A stretch of 64,000 bases of DNA from JBAYJY01 sp041664945 (GTDB lineage: Bacteria; UBP15; UBA6099). The stretch is from positions 1 through 64,000 of the forward strand of contig JBAYJY010000004.1 of assembly GCA_041664945.1 (NCBI GenBank), read 5' to 3'. A model generated the notes under the pieces. It saw nothing but the letters and a program-made list of their open reading frames with translations, made no database searches and was not told the origin of the DNA. Of this stretch, positions 1 to 8,117 are shown piece after piece. The first letter of the stretch is position 1. Every line of letters begins with the position of its first letter. The position numbers and the translations under genes are program-made.

Positions 1-47
1 ATTGCCACAATCAATGCCGGCATTCCGATAAACAATTTCTTTGTCAT
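1..47 (-). CDS. 5' end of an exported protein (partial)
   Basis: The ATG lies at 47-45 on the minus strand and the frame runs off the left edge. The 15 visible residues (MTKKLFIGMPALIVA) are a basic start followed by a hydrophobic stretch, as expected for a signal peptide or membrane anchor. A purine-rich GAGAGG sits upstream. Nothing can be said about function. Confidence 0.45.
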   Translation of the reverse strand, partial: MTKKLFIGMPALIVA

Positions 48-193
48 GAGGCGCGACCTCTCTTATTGGAATTTTCGCCGGCTGTTCGGCCTTGCCGGCG
101 TCCGACAAGTTTAATCCTCGCGGGCGCGGCGCGTCAAGCGTTGCCGCCTTTTCAGCGTTATTCCGCCGCATGGAATTAACAGAGCAAAATCTT

Positions 194-202
194 TGCTATA
201 AT
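194..202 (+). promoter_or_regulatory. Extended -10 promoter element upstream of dtd
   Basis: TGCTATAAT is a perfect -10 hexamer preceded by the TGn extension. No good -35 is seen at the usual spacing. It lies about 32 bases before the dtd ATG, which has GGGAGA just upstream. Confidence 0.5.
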
Positions 203-233
203 TTCACTTCGATAACGTATTGGGAGAAAAACT

Positions 234-698
234 ATGAAAGCAGTCGTGCAGCGGGTGAAATCGGCGGCGGTGTCGGTCGGCGGCAAGGAAGTCGGGCGCA
301 TCGGGCCAGGCCTGCTCGTCTTCCTCGGCGTCGCTCATGGAGACACGGAAGCCGACGTCGAATTCATGGTCAGAAAAATCGTCAACATGCGCATCTTCGA
401 GGACGATCATGAAAAGATGAACCTCTCTGTGATGGATCTGAAATATTCAATACTCGCGATATCGCAGTTCACTCTGCTCGCCGACTGCCGCAAAGGCAAC
501 CGGCCGAACTTCATGGGCGCCGCGCCGCCCGAAATCGCCGAACGTCTCTACGATCTGTTCGTCGAAAAAGCGAACGAACTTCTCGAGGTTCGCAAAGGCG
601 TCTTCGGCGCTATGATGGCGATCGAGGCAATGAACGACGGACCGGTCACGATTATTGTTGAAAGCAAGGGGAATAAAGAAGTAGACAGCAGAGAGTAA
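234..698 (+). CDS. dtd: D-aminoacyl-tRNA deacylase (DTD)
   Basis: This cytosolic proofreading enzyme hydrolyses D-amino acids (and glycine mischarged on tRNA-Ala) from tRNA. At 154 residues it is slightly longer than the family norm of about 145. It starts with the typical MKAVVQRV strand, carries the SQFTL motif near residue 78 and has the N-x-G-P-x-T motif near 134-139, whose Gly-cisPro pair and Thr line the active site. GGGAGA precedes the ATG. The last codons (EVDSRE) and the stop lie inside an intergenic repeat that begins near 679, so the extra C-terminal residues look repeat-derived. The identification is firm; the tail is probably not functional. Confidence 0.95.
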   Translation: MKAVVQRVKSAAVSVGGKEVGRIGPGLLVFLGVAHGDTEADVEFMVRKIVNMRIFEDDHEKMNLSVMDLKYSILAISQFTLLADCRKGNRPNFMGAAPPEIAERLYDLFVEKANELLEVRKGVFGAMMAIEAMNDGPVTIIVESKGNKEVDSRE

Positions 699-876
699 AC
701 GGTAGACAGGGAAAAGCAAAGGAAAAGAAGCAGCCAGAATACAGAACTCAGAATACAGCGAAAAGAAAAACAAGAAATGCATCTTTGCGGGGAATCCGTT
801 TTTGGCTGCCGAAGCAATCCCGGACTCGCAGACACGTCATTGCGAGGAGCAAGGCGACGAAGCAATCCCGAACTCA
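679..876. repeat. Composite interspersed repeat, copy 1
   Basis: Three modules follow in order: near-tandem 'gtagacag' words, near-tandem 'cagaatacag' words joined by a purine-rich spacer, and then two 'gaagcaatcccg' elements with 'cgtcattgcgaggagc' between them. The same order and orientation recurs, inverted, at 56409-56550 and in diverged form at 57129-57345. The element overlaps the end of dtd. The rest of the gene-free stretch to 1079 holds only another short repeat at 914-942. Confidence 0.8.
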
Positions 877-913
877 ATTCCTATTAGTTTCTCTGCCGGC
901 GCTTCCTCTTTTT

Positions 914-942
914 GTCATTCCGAACGAAGTGAGGAATCTTCT
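914..942. repeat. Short 'gtcattccgaacgaagtgaggaatct' interspersed element
   Basis: The sequence gtcattcc...gaagtgaggaatct is a variant of the cattgcgagg...gaagcaatc family found beside it. It is an imperfect inverted repeat (cattcc/ggaat) and could fold into a hairpin. I saw no second copy of this exact variant in the window. Confidence 0.5.
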
Positions 943-1079
943 ATTAAACATCAATTAACGCTTGGCCGGTAAAGTCCGTCAGCGTTATCGGCGTCAAATC
1001 TTTTATTCTTCCAATCTTGCGCCTAAAATACATGAGGTCGCGGCCACACTGCCGCACAGAGAATCGGAGGACAGGTTAA

Positions 1080-1424
1080 ATGAAAATTGTCGACAAACCT
1101 TGGGGCAGCGAAGAGTGGCTCGTTTACGGGGAAGGCGCGCGCTACGCCTGCAAATTCCTCATCATCAAAGCCGGCCACCGGCTCAGCTTCCAGTACCATA
1201 ATGTCAAACACGAAACAATGTGCCTCATCGAGGGCAAAGTTAAATTCACGCTCGAAAACGAAAAAGGCGAAATCGAAGAGAAAATCGTGCTGCCCGGCGA
1301 ATACCGAATCGTCGAACCCGGCCGCAGGCACCGAATGGAAGCCATCGAGGACAGCCGCTTCTTCGAAGTCTCAACCCCGGACCTCGACGACGTCGTCCGC
1401 GTCGAAGACGACTACACGCGCTGA
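1080..1424 (+). CDS. Single-domain cupin, mannose-6-phosphate isomerase type
   Basis: This is a 114-residue protein made of one cupin barrel. Residues around 34-48 read GHRLSFQYHNVKHETM, the first cupin motif, with metal-ligand His and Glu candidates. The second motif is at VEPGRRHRMEA (about 80-90). The opening KPWGSEEW is typical of the C-terminal cupin of mannose-1-phosphate guanylyltransferase / type II mannose-6-phosphate isomerase proteins, here free-standing. Such stand-alone cupins are usually sugar-phosphate isomerases or binding proteins, but the substrate cannot be read from the sequence. The ribosome site GGAGGACAGG lies just before the ATG. The gene stands alone, with no transferase domain beside it. 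Confidence 0.8.
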   Translation: MKIVDKPWGSEEWLVYGEGARYACKFLIIKAGHRLSFQYHNVKHETMCLIEGKVKFTLENEKGEIEEKIVLPGEYRIVEPGRRHRMEAIEDSRFFEVSTPDLDDVVRVEDDYTR

Positions 1425-1518
1425 GAATTCGCCGCGCAGCCGCATCACTTTCTATAATCATTCTTTTTGCGCTATCATATTATATGGCTTAAAGCCTTAT
1501 TGATTCGGAGGAGCGACA

Positions 1519-2877
1519 GTGGACATAGAAAAACTGCTTAAACTTTCACGCGAAGCATGCGCCTCAGCGGCGAGCGCCGGCGCTCAGGACGCCGACGCAA
1601 TCGTCGTCGACGGGCGCAGCGTTTCCGTCGAAATAGAAAAGAACAGCATCAGCTCGTGCGATGTCGAGTACGACGCGGGCTACGGCGCGCGGGCGTTCCA
1701 TCACGGCGGCGTCGGGTTTTCGAGAGGCCGCGGACTCGACGCTTCCGACGCAAAAGCCGCAGGGACTGACGCGGCGGCGATGTCGCGCGAGGCGCAGCCC
1801 GACCCGGACTTCATTGCCCTTCCGCAACCGCCCGGCGCGGCGAACGCTTACGCTCAGATCGGCGGCATGTTCGACGAAAAAGTGGAACAGGTAGAACTGC
1901 CGGCGGTGATCGAGTGGGGCCTGCGATGCGTCGAAGCGGCGCGCGCGATCGAACCCGATGTTCTGGTGAAGTGCGGCGCGGGCGCGACAGCGCTCGGCTA
2001 CGCTCTCGCAAACACTCGCGGCATCGCGTCCGCCGAACGCGCCACGTTCGTTTCATTCTATGTCTTTTCCGTAGTGCGGCGCGGCGACGACGTCGGCTCG
2101 TTCTACGACTATACGCAGGGACGCCGGCTTGAGGATTTGAAAACCCCGGAGGAAGTAGCGCGCGAAGCCACGGAGCGCGCGGTGTCGTTCCTCGGAGCGC
2201 GGAAAATCGAAAGCGGCAAATTCCCGACGCTGCTCGGGCCGCTCGCGGCGGGAAGCTTCATCCGCAGCGTGATCGGACCCTCCAGCGCCGAGGAAATCCA
2301 GCGCGGCCGCTCATACCTCGCCGAAAAACGCGGATCATCCATCGCTTCCGAACGACTCACCGTCACCGAAGACCCTCTGCTGGACGCCGGCCTGTACTCG
2401 TCCGCCTTCGACGGCGAAGGCGTTCCCCGCCGCCGCTCGAATCTCATTGACAAAGGCGTCCTGACCTCATACCTGCATAACTCTTATACCGCGAACAAGG
2501 CGAAGGAGGAAAACAACGGCCATGCAGCGCGCGGCTCATATAACTCCGACGTCGGTATCTCCGCCTCTAACTTAACGGTAACTCCCGGCGGCAAAACTGA
2601 AGCCGAACTCATTCGCGGCATCTCTGACGGACTCTACATCTACGCCGCTTCGCTGTCCCCGAATTCCGTCACCGGCCAGATTTCCGGCACCGTCGACCAC
2701 GGCTACCGCATCATCAACGGCGAGTTCGCCTACCCTGTCCAGAACGTTATGCTCGGCGGCGATGTGTTCGAATTTCTCAACTCGATCGAGGAGATAACTT
2801 CGGACTTCCGCGTCGAACGCGGCAACAACATGCCCTCCATTCTCCTCGGCGGAGTAACCGTCGCCGGCAGCGCCTGA
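1519..2877 (+). CDS. pmbA: TldE/PmbA-type metalloprotease homologue
   Basis: This 452-residue protein belongs to the TldD/PmbA family. In E. coli TldD and TldE (PmbA) form a heterodimer that cleaves microcin B17 leader peptide and the CcdA antitoxin. TldD carries the HExxH zinc site and TldE is the non-catalytic partner. No HExxH is visible here, so the TldE role fits. Supporting stretches are NSYTANKAKEENNGHA (about 320-336), RGSYNSDVG and the C-terminal NVMLGGDVFEFL. The GTG start is chosen because GGAGGAG precedes it. No TldD gene is visible in the window. Because TldD/E process RiPP leaders in other bacteria, a link to the peptide cluster 17 kb away is conceivable but unsupported. Confidence 0.85.
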   Translation: MDIEKLLKLSREACASAASAGAQDADAIVVDGRSVSVEIEKNSISSCDVEYDAGYGARAFHHGGVGFSRGRGLDASDAKAAGTDAAAMSREAQPDPDFIALPQPPGAANAYAQIGGMFDEKVEQVELPAVIEWGLRCVEAARAIEPDVLVKCGAGATALGYALANTRGIASAERATFVSFYVFSVVRRGDDVGSFYDYTQGRRLEDLKTPEEVAREATERAVSFLGARKIESGKFPTLLGPLAAGSFIRSVIGPSSAEEIQRGRSYLAEKRGSSIASERLTVTEDPLLDAGLYSSAFDGEGVPRRRSNLIDKGVLTSYLHNSYTANKAKEENNGHAARGSYNSDVGISASNLTVTPGGKTEAELIRGISDGLYIYAASLSPNSVTGQISGTVDHGYRIINGEFAYPVQNVMLGGDVFEFLNSIEEITSDFRVERGNNMPSILLGGVTVAGSA

Positions 2878-2896
2878 AGGCTCTGTTTAAAACCTT

Positions 2897-2924
2897 GAAA
2901 ACCTTTTTCGAGAAAAAGGTTTTC
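2897..2924. terminator. Perfect 13-bp hairpin after pmbA
   Basis: GAAAACCTTTTTC pairs exactly with GAAAAAGGTTTTC across a 2-base loop, 20 bases after the pmbA stop. There is no long T run behind it, so it could be a weak terminator or part of the adjacent repeat DNA. Confidence 0.45.
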
Positions 2925-3008
2925 ATACTTTCCCAAAAGCTTTAATGACGGGTTTCTTGAAGTTTCGCTTATTTCATGGAACCGACACCGCCAAAACAGT
3001 GTTATTCT

Positions 3009-3089
3009 TAGCGAAGCGCGCGAAGTCGCGCGAAGCGTTAAAAGTTTTGAAAGGATCTTAAGAAAAACTTTTTCAAAAGTTTTCCTTAA
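3009..3089. repeat. Interspersed 80-bp repeat, copy 1
   Basis: It begins tagcgaagcgcgcgaag and ends in a large AT-rich inverted repeat (aaaagttttgaaa ... tttcaaaagtttt, one mismatch). A second copy at 59448-59529 matches at most positions in the same orientation. It lies just upstream of the patatin gene and may contribute a stem-loop to its leader. Confidence 0.8.
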
Positions 3090-3120
3090 TAGCGACATCA
3101 TATTTTCAAGGAGCATTTAT

Positions 3121-4194
3121 ATGGAATATCCGTTTATAAACCTTGTGTTTGAAGGCGGCGGCGTGAAAGGTCTTGCGTATGCCGGGGTATTGAAGACACT
3201 TGAGGAGCGAGGCGTCATAGAAGGCGTCAGAAGATGCGGCGGCGTTTCGGCGGGCGCCATTTTTGCAACGCTGTTCGCGCTCGGCTACACCGCCGCCGAA
3301 CTTGAAAAAGCCGTCATGGAAACCGACTTCAAGAAATTTCTCGACGATGAAAAAAGCCTCTCCGCCGAAGCGCTCGACATCGCGCGCCTGATCGGAAAGT
3401 TCGGCTGGTATTCCGGCGAGTACTTCCACAACTGGATCAGCGTTCTGATCTCTCGCAAACTCGGCAGCCGGAAAGCGACCTTCTGCGACCTCGCGTCGCG
3501 CGCGAAACTTCGCGACCGCCGCAACATGCGCGAGTTGTACGTCTGCTGCACGAACCTCAACACCGGCTACGGAGAGGTTTATTCCTGCGAGAACACTCCG
3601 GGCGTGATCATCGCCGACGCCGTGCGCGCCTCAATGTCAATTCCGCTCCTCTTCGCGTCGACCCACAACGAGCGACGCGACGTTATGGTGGACGGCGGAG
3701 TTGTGAATAACTACCCGGTCAAACTTTTCGATCGCTACAAATATATTGACGATTCCGACTGCGGCTCGATGGCCGTCGAAACAGACTACTACAAACAGGA
3801 GAACGAGGATTTCTTGAAACAATACCCGAATGCCAGCCCTTACGTCTACAACAAGCAGACGCTCGGCTTCCATCTCGACAACCCGGACAAGATCGGCGTC
3901 TACCGCGACAGCCGGCAGGAGCGCGTGTTGGAAGTCCGCAACCTGCTCGAATTCTCCCGAGCGCTCACCCGCGCGCTCATGAACAGCCTCGGAAACAAAC
4001 ACCTTCACTCCGACGACTGGGCGCGCACCGTTTACATCGACACGCTCGGCGTTCCCGTCACTGATTTCCATCTGAACGACAAACAGAAACGCGGCTTGAT
4101 CGACTCCGGCCGCCGGGGCGCCGAAAACTACTTCGACTGGTTCGAAAACTCCGACAACATGCCCCGCAACTGCCCTATGCGCGGAATAAAATAA
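3121..4194 (+). CDS. Patatin-like phospholipase
   Basis: This 357-residue protein is a predicted serine lipid acyl-hydrolase of the patatin/RssA family. The oxyanion-hole loop is GGGVKG (12-17), the nucleophile Ser43 sits in GVSAG, and the dyad Asp191 sits in DGG, so the full Ser-Asp dyad is present. There is no signal peptide, which suggests a cytosolic or membrane-peripheral enzyme acting on phospholipids. AAGGAG sits 5-10 bases before the ATG. A 48-base relic of a second copy of its 3' end lies at 5284-5331, beyond cdsA. It is convergent with cdsA, a lipid-synthesis gene, but on the other strand, so they are not co-transcribed. Confidence 0.92.
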   Translation: MEYPFINLVFEGGGVKGLAYAGVLKTLEERGVIEGVRRCGGVSAGAIFATLFALGYTAAELEKAVMETDFKKFLDDEKSLSAEALDIARLIGKFGWYSGEYFHNWISVLISRKLGSRKATFCDLASRAKLRDRRNMRELYVCCTNLNTGYGEVYSCENTPGVIIADAVRASMSIPLLFASTHNERRDVMVDGGVVNNYPVKLFDRYKYIDDSDCGSMAVETDYYKQENEDFLKQYPNASPYVYNKQTLGFHLDNPDKIGVYRDSRQERVLEVRNLLEFSRALTRALMNSLGNKHLHSDDWARTVYIDTLGVPVTDFHLNDKQKRGLIDSGRRGAENYFDWFENSDNMPRNCPMRGIK

Positions 4195-4295
4195 TAACTC
4201 TGCGTTGAAATGAATTCATGTTTGGGATTGTTTTTAACGTTCAGCTTACAGCGCTCGAAATCTTCAGTGAACGCTTTATCTGCCGGCGCGCCTTC

Positions 4296-5159
4296 TCAGC
4301 CCCCCGGCGAAACCGGCGGGCGGAACCAGTAAAGAAAATAATAAACTACCGGAAGCGCGAATACTATGCTGTCCATTTTGTCCAGAAAGCCGCCGTGCGT
4401 CGAGCCGAATGTGCTTCCGGAGTCCTTTATCTCGTGTTCCCTTTTAAAAACAGATTCGCAGTAATCGCCGGTCTGCGCCGCCGCCCCGGCGAGTATGCCG
4501 AGTCCGACAAGCGCGAAGAAAGAATAGCCAAGTATGAGGCCGGCAATAACGATCCCCGCCACGCAGAAGACAATCGCGCCGAGGCTGCCTTCCACAGATT
4601 TGTTCGGGCTGACCCGGGGAAACATTTTGTGCCTTCCAAACTTCGAGCCGATAAGAAACGCCGCTCCGTCCGATCCGTAAGCGGCCCAGAACGGCATAAA
4701 AACGCACAGATTGGTTTTAAGCGGATCGTCCGGAAAATACTTAACGCCGAGATCCCATATCAGCAAAATGTAACTCAACAGTCCGCCCACATACACGCTC
4801 CCGAAAAGCGTCACGGCAATATCCACCGAGCTGACCGGATGCATTCCTCTCGCGGCAAAGTATAACTGGTAAACAAGCGTTCCAAGAACGATAAACGTCA
4901 CCATGAGCGCGAAATTCTGCGGCCCGAATATTTTCCCTTCCATATATATCGGCAACAAAGCCAGAATGATAAAAGAACATCCGACCGGTATTCCCAGCCA
5001 TGGCAGCGCGCGAACGCCTTTCGACTTGTGTATGTCGTAATACTCCCTGAGTCCGAAAAAAGTGGCTATGAGAAGCCAGACCGCCATCGCTTTCGGCCCT
5101 ATCAGGAGCAGCGCAAAAGCAAAAGAGGCAAGGGCTATTCCTATAATTGTTTTCTTCAT
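4296..5159 (-). CDS. cdsA: Phosphatidate cytidylyltransferase
   Basis: CdsA makes CDP-diacylglycerol from phosphatidic acid and CTP, the branch point for bacterial phospholipids. The 287-residue protein is rich in membrane segments: the N-terminal MKKTIIGIALASFAFALLLI and several further hydrophobic blocks. The family signature is at the C-terminus: SVFKREHEIKDSG, then THGGFLDKMDS with the acidic metal-binding residues, followed by a last hydrophobic helix. The length is normal. The initiator ATG at 5159 is preceded by GGGGGAAGT. It appears to be a single-gene unit. Confidence 0.93.
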   Translation of the reverse strand: MKKTIIGIALASFAFALLLIGPKAMAVWLLIATFFGLREYYDIHKSKGVRALPWLGIPVGCSFIILALLPIYMEGKIFGPQNFALMVTFIVLGTLVYQLYFAARGMHPVSSVDIAVTLFGSVYVGGLLSYILLIWDLGVKYFPDDPLKTNLCVFMPFWAAYGSDGAAFLIGSKFGRHKMFPRVSPNKSVEGSLGAIVFCVAGIVIAGLILGYSFFALVGLGILAGAAAQTGDYCESVFKREHEIKDSGSTFGSTHGGFLDKMDSIVFALPVVYYFLYWFRPPVSPGG

Positions 5160-5283
5160 TTGATGATACTTCCCCCGTCATTCATGCGCTCAATATAGCG
5201 CTGCGGCAGCTATGCCACAATAGGCGCCATCGAACGATTGGAATAGGAGTCGAATTTCAAATAATGCCAAACCTTAAACGAAC

Positions 5284-5331
5284 AACTCCGACAACATGCC
5301 ACGCATCTGCCCGCTGCGCGTAATGAAATGA
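5284..5331 (+). pseudogene. Relic of the 3' end of a second patatin gene
   Basis: These 48 bases match the last 48 bases of the patatin gene (4147-4194) at 41 positions with no gap, and both end in a stop. Read in the same frame they give NSDNMPRICPLRVMK against NSDNMPRNCPMRGIK. No further similarity is obvious upstream, so most of the paralogue has been lost. Confidence 0.7.
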
Positions 5332-5352
5332 TTTGTGTTTCACAACTTGAAC

Positions 5353-8097
5353 TTATTTCTTCAAAATCCGAATCTCGGCGTCGGCGGGCACGGTTTCGCC
5401 GATCCAGACAACGAGGCTGCTGTTGTTGAAATCTTCCTCATAGCCGGCCTGAAATTCTTTGGGCGGTTTTCCGTTCACGGTGATTCGGACGTCCGCGCGC
5501 GGATAACCGTCGATGATGAAAACCGGGTTGAAGACCGGCTCGGCGCCCTTGAACCTGACAACGATTTCCGAATCGCCGCCGGCCCCGAGCGCATAGCCGC
5601 GCTGGTATGGATCATACTTGCCGCCAGTGGCGCCGCTCACCTCGATTTCAGCGGGCGAGAGCCACGAGCGGGCCGCGCCCAGCAGCGCGGCGTCCGGCAT
5701 GTCCGTGTTGCCGATCAGCCATGCCCAGACTTTCCTGTCGGTCTTGCTGTTTATCTGCTTCGATTCGAGCGGCTCCACTCCGATCGTCGCGATCGACGCG
5801 TGACCCGCCCGCTCCCGCCATCCGGGCGGCTGCTGGCGCGTTGTCGGATAGCCGCGCTGAATCGGGAAATGAACGCCCCAGTAGTTCGGCGATATGTAGC
5901 GGCCGTCGTCTTTCCAGCCGTCATAGACGGACCCGAAACCCTCGAACTTGCGCGCGGCGAGTATCGGCGTGTTTTTGTCCCTGAAATTATAGTTGACTCG
6001 AAAGACAACCGGTTCGCCCCCGAACGCATCGCCCGTCACGCCCGAGTCGAGAACGGCCCCGGCCTTTTTGCCGTCCGGAGACATAATTCTGAAAACCTCA
6101 TGCGGATAGACATCGTACGGATTGATTCCGGGCGGAAGAATAACTATGAATTCGCTCGCCTCGTGCCACGTCATCGGCTCCATCCGGCCTGTCGCTTTCC
6201 GCACGCCGAATCCGTCGGGATAGAACACATACTCCTCATCGCCCCATTCGTTTTTGTTGATTACGTAGTTTAGCCCGATCTCGGCGTATCGCCATTCGAC
6301 AACCGCGCGCGCCGCCGTGTTGGAAACGATGTCCGCGTGCGAATACCGGCATTCCTTGTCCTGAAGCGGCTCGACGGCGTCCTGCAAAACTCCTCGGTTC
6401 TGGCCCGCTTCGAGCCACTCGTACGTCAGCCCCGTGTTCGCCTTCGACACCCAGAACGGAACGTAGTTTAAGCCGCGCCAGAATATATACCGGTTCCCGT
6501 TCGGAAAGCTCACCACGATATCCTTGTCCGGGCCGCGCTCCCACGCCTTGTTCCAACTCATCTTGGTCCACTTCTTCGTCTGATAGTCGAAAACGCCGAT
6601 CTGTCCGAGGTAATCAATCGCTCCATAGAAAGCGCCGAACCCGCGAACGGCCGGTTTGCGCGCCGAGATCAGAAGCGTGCGGCCGCCGGAGTAAAGTTCC
6701 TTCCCGTTTTCCGCAATGCTGAACAGCAACTTATACGAGCCGGGCGCTATATCCGCGCAGTTGAAACCGATTTCGGCATCAGCGACCTGCCCGCTTTTGA
6801 CGCTGAAATCCTTAACCGCGACTTCCCTGGCGCCGCCGGTTGAACCCTCGATTTTTATGGATGCTGTAACCTTGCGCTCCGCGCCGCTGTCGCCCGGAAA
6901 CGACATCCAGAAAGACGCCTTCACGTTCTGCGCCGGAGTGGCGAGAACGATATCCATCGGCGTCAGCGCGTATCCTATGTCGACTGAGTTAATCGACGGC
7001 TCGGCCGCGAATTCCTCGCTTGCGATAAAAGCGCTTTCGCTCAGCGCCGCAGTCGCAAGCGTGGTCTCTTTTCCGCCGCCGCCCGCTACAAGAGCGAGTT
7101 CCTCGTCCGGCCTGTATATCTGAACGCGAAGGTTCTTAATGAAATATGAGGCGCCGGCTTCCTTCTCTATCGGGATGCGCTCGAAAACTTTGTCGCCCTT
7201 GCGGATGACGAGACTGTACTGCGTCCCCGCGGGCGCTGATTCGTCGAAACGGCTAACGGTTATCTCGCGGACGAGCCGGCCGCCTTCGCGGTGAACGAGC
7301 GGATAATAATCGCTCGGCTTATGCAGATAGATGCGCGACATCGTTTTTGCGCCGCCCGCGCCGGGCATCAGATTAGAGACGATGTGGAAAAGTTCGGACG
7401 CCATTTCGCCATCAAAACTTTTGTCGCCGACGCTCTTGTCCCACAAACGAACGAAACCCGGCGAATCCGGGGTGAACTGTTTTGTCCATGCTGCGGCGAG
7501 GCCGTCCTTCGTCGCCGCCAGAACTTTAGTCACGCGGCCGGCCGGCACGGGAAACATGCTTTCCCAGCCGGATTTCAAGCCGAGAGCGAACCCGTCTTTC
7601 GTCGGCTCCGCAGGCCCGCGCCCGCCCAAGTCGCCGGACGCGTCGATGCCGATCAGCGAAACGCTGCCGCCGCCGCCCCACTTCTCGTGCTGTTCGAGTT
7701 GGAAACTGATCTTATTGCCCGGATAGTCGCCGAACCAGACAACCGTTCCGCCGGCTTCGAGATATCTCCGGATCAGCGAGTCGCCTTTCTCTTTGTCGCC
7801 CGCCACCCACTCCGGAATCGCATCAGTGTTCATCACCAGCAGCGTTCCGCGCGCGCCGCGCTCGATCGATTTATTCATCCATTCCATCATCTGCCCGGTA
7901 TGCACGGCTTCGGCGCCGAACCCGGTTAGAAAATCGCGAATCTTCTTCATAGCCGGAACCGTGACAATCGACGGCGAAAATTTCTGGTCGTATAAAACGG
8001 CCGCGCCTTCAAAGCCGGACATCTCCTGCGCCCGGCAGACCGTCAAGCCAACGCACAGCGACGCCGCGATAACGCATAGAAAAACAATTCGTTTCAT
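5353..8097 (-). CDS. Large exported protein of unknown function, partner of the GH27 enzyme
   Basis: This is a 914-residue protein beginning MKRIVFLCVIAASLCVGLTV, a clear signal peptide, so it is exported. The ATG at 8097 is preferred over one eight codons upstream because GCGAGG lies upstream of it and this leaves a clean gap after the GH27 gene. The first 130 residues (YDQKFSPSIVTV ... GTLLVMNTDAIPEW ... GGTVVWFGDYPG) look like a ThuA/glutamine-amidotransferase-like alpha/beta fold. The middle contains beta-rich, Ig-like stretches and the last 400 residues are Trp- and Tyr-rich. I recognise no catalytic motif. It follows the alpha-galactosidase by about 20 bases, so a role in polysaccharide breakdown or carbohydrate binding outside the cytoplasm is inferred from context only. 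Confidence 0.75.
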   Translation of the reverse strand: MKRIVFLCVIAASLCVGLTVCRAQEMSGFEGAAVLYDQKFSPSIVTVPAMKKIRDFLTGFGAEAVHTGQMMEWMNKSIERGARGTLLVMNTDAIPEWVAGDKEKGDSLIRRYLEAGGTVVWFGDYPGNKISFQLEQHEKWGGGGSVSLIGIDASGDLGGRGPAEPTKDGFALGLKSGWESMFPVPAGRVTKVLAATKDGLAAAWTKQFTPDSPGFVRLWDKSVGDKSFDGEMASELFHIVSNLMPGAGGAKTMSRIYLHKPSDYYPLVHREGGRLVREITVSRFDESAPAGTQYSLVIRKGDKVFERIPIEKEAGASYFIKNLRVQIYRPDEELALVAGGGGKETTLATAALSESAFIASEEFAAEPSINSVDIGYALTPMDIVLATPAQNVKASFWMSFPGDSGAERKVTASIKIEGSTGGAREVAVKDFSVKSGQVADAEIGFNCADIAPGSYKLLFSIAENGKELYSGGRTLLISARKPAVRGFGAFYGAIDYLGQIGVFDYQTKKWTKMSWNKAWERGPDKDIVVSFPNGNRYIFWRGLNYVPFWVSKANTGLTYEWLEAGQNRGVLQDAVEPLQDKECRYSHADIVSNTAARAVVEWRYAEIGLNYVINKNEWGDEEYVFYPDGFGVRKATGRMEPMTWHEASEFIVILPPGINPYDVYPHEVFRIMSPDGKKAGAVLDSGVTGDAFGGEPVVFRVNYNFRDKNTPILAARKFEGFGSVYDGWKDDGRYISPNYWGVHFPIQRGYPTTRQQPPGWRERAGHASIATIGVEPLESKQINSKTDRKVWAWLIGNTDMPDAALLGAARSWLSPAEIEVSGATGGKYDPYQRGYALGAGGDSEIVVRFKGAEPVFNPVFIIDGYPRADVRITVNGKPPKEFQAGYEEDFNNSSLVVWIGETVPADAEIRILKK

Positions 8098-8117
8098 GCC
8101 TGCAATACCTCGCCGTA

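Noticed and set aside
1519..2877. TldD (active protease subunit)
   Set aside because: No HExxH motif is visible in the sequence; it fits the TldE/PmbA side of the family.
4218..4865. Plus-strand open frame over cdsA
   Set aside because: It is Arg-rich antisense sequence with no family features; CdsA on the other strand is clear.
5335..6273. Plus-strand open frame opposite the exported 914-residue protein
   Set aside because: It is composition-driven antisense frame, Arg- and Val-rich, without signals.
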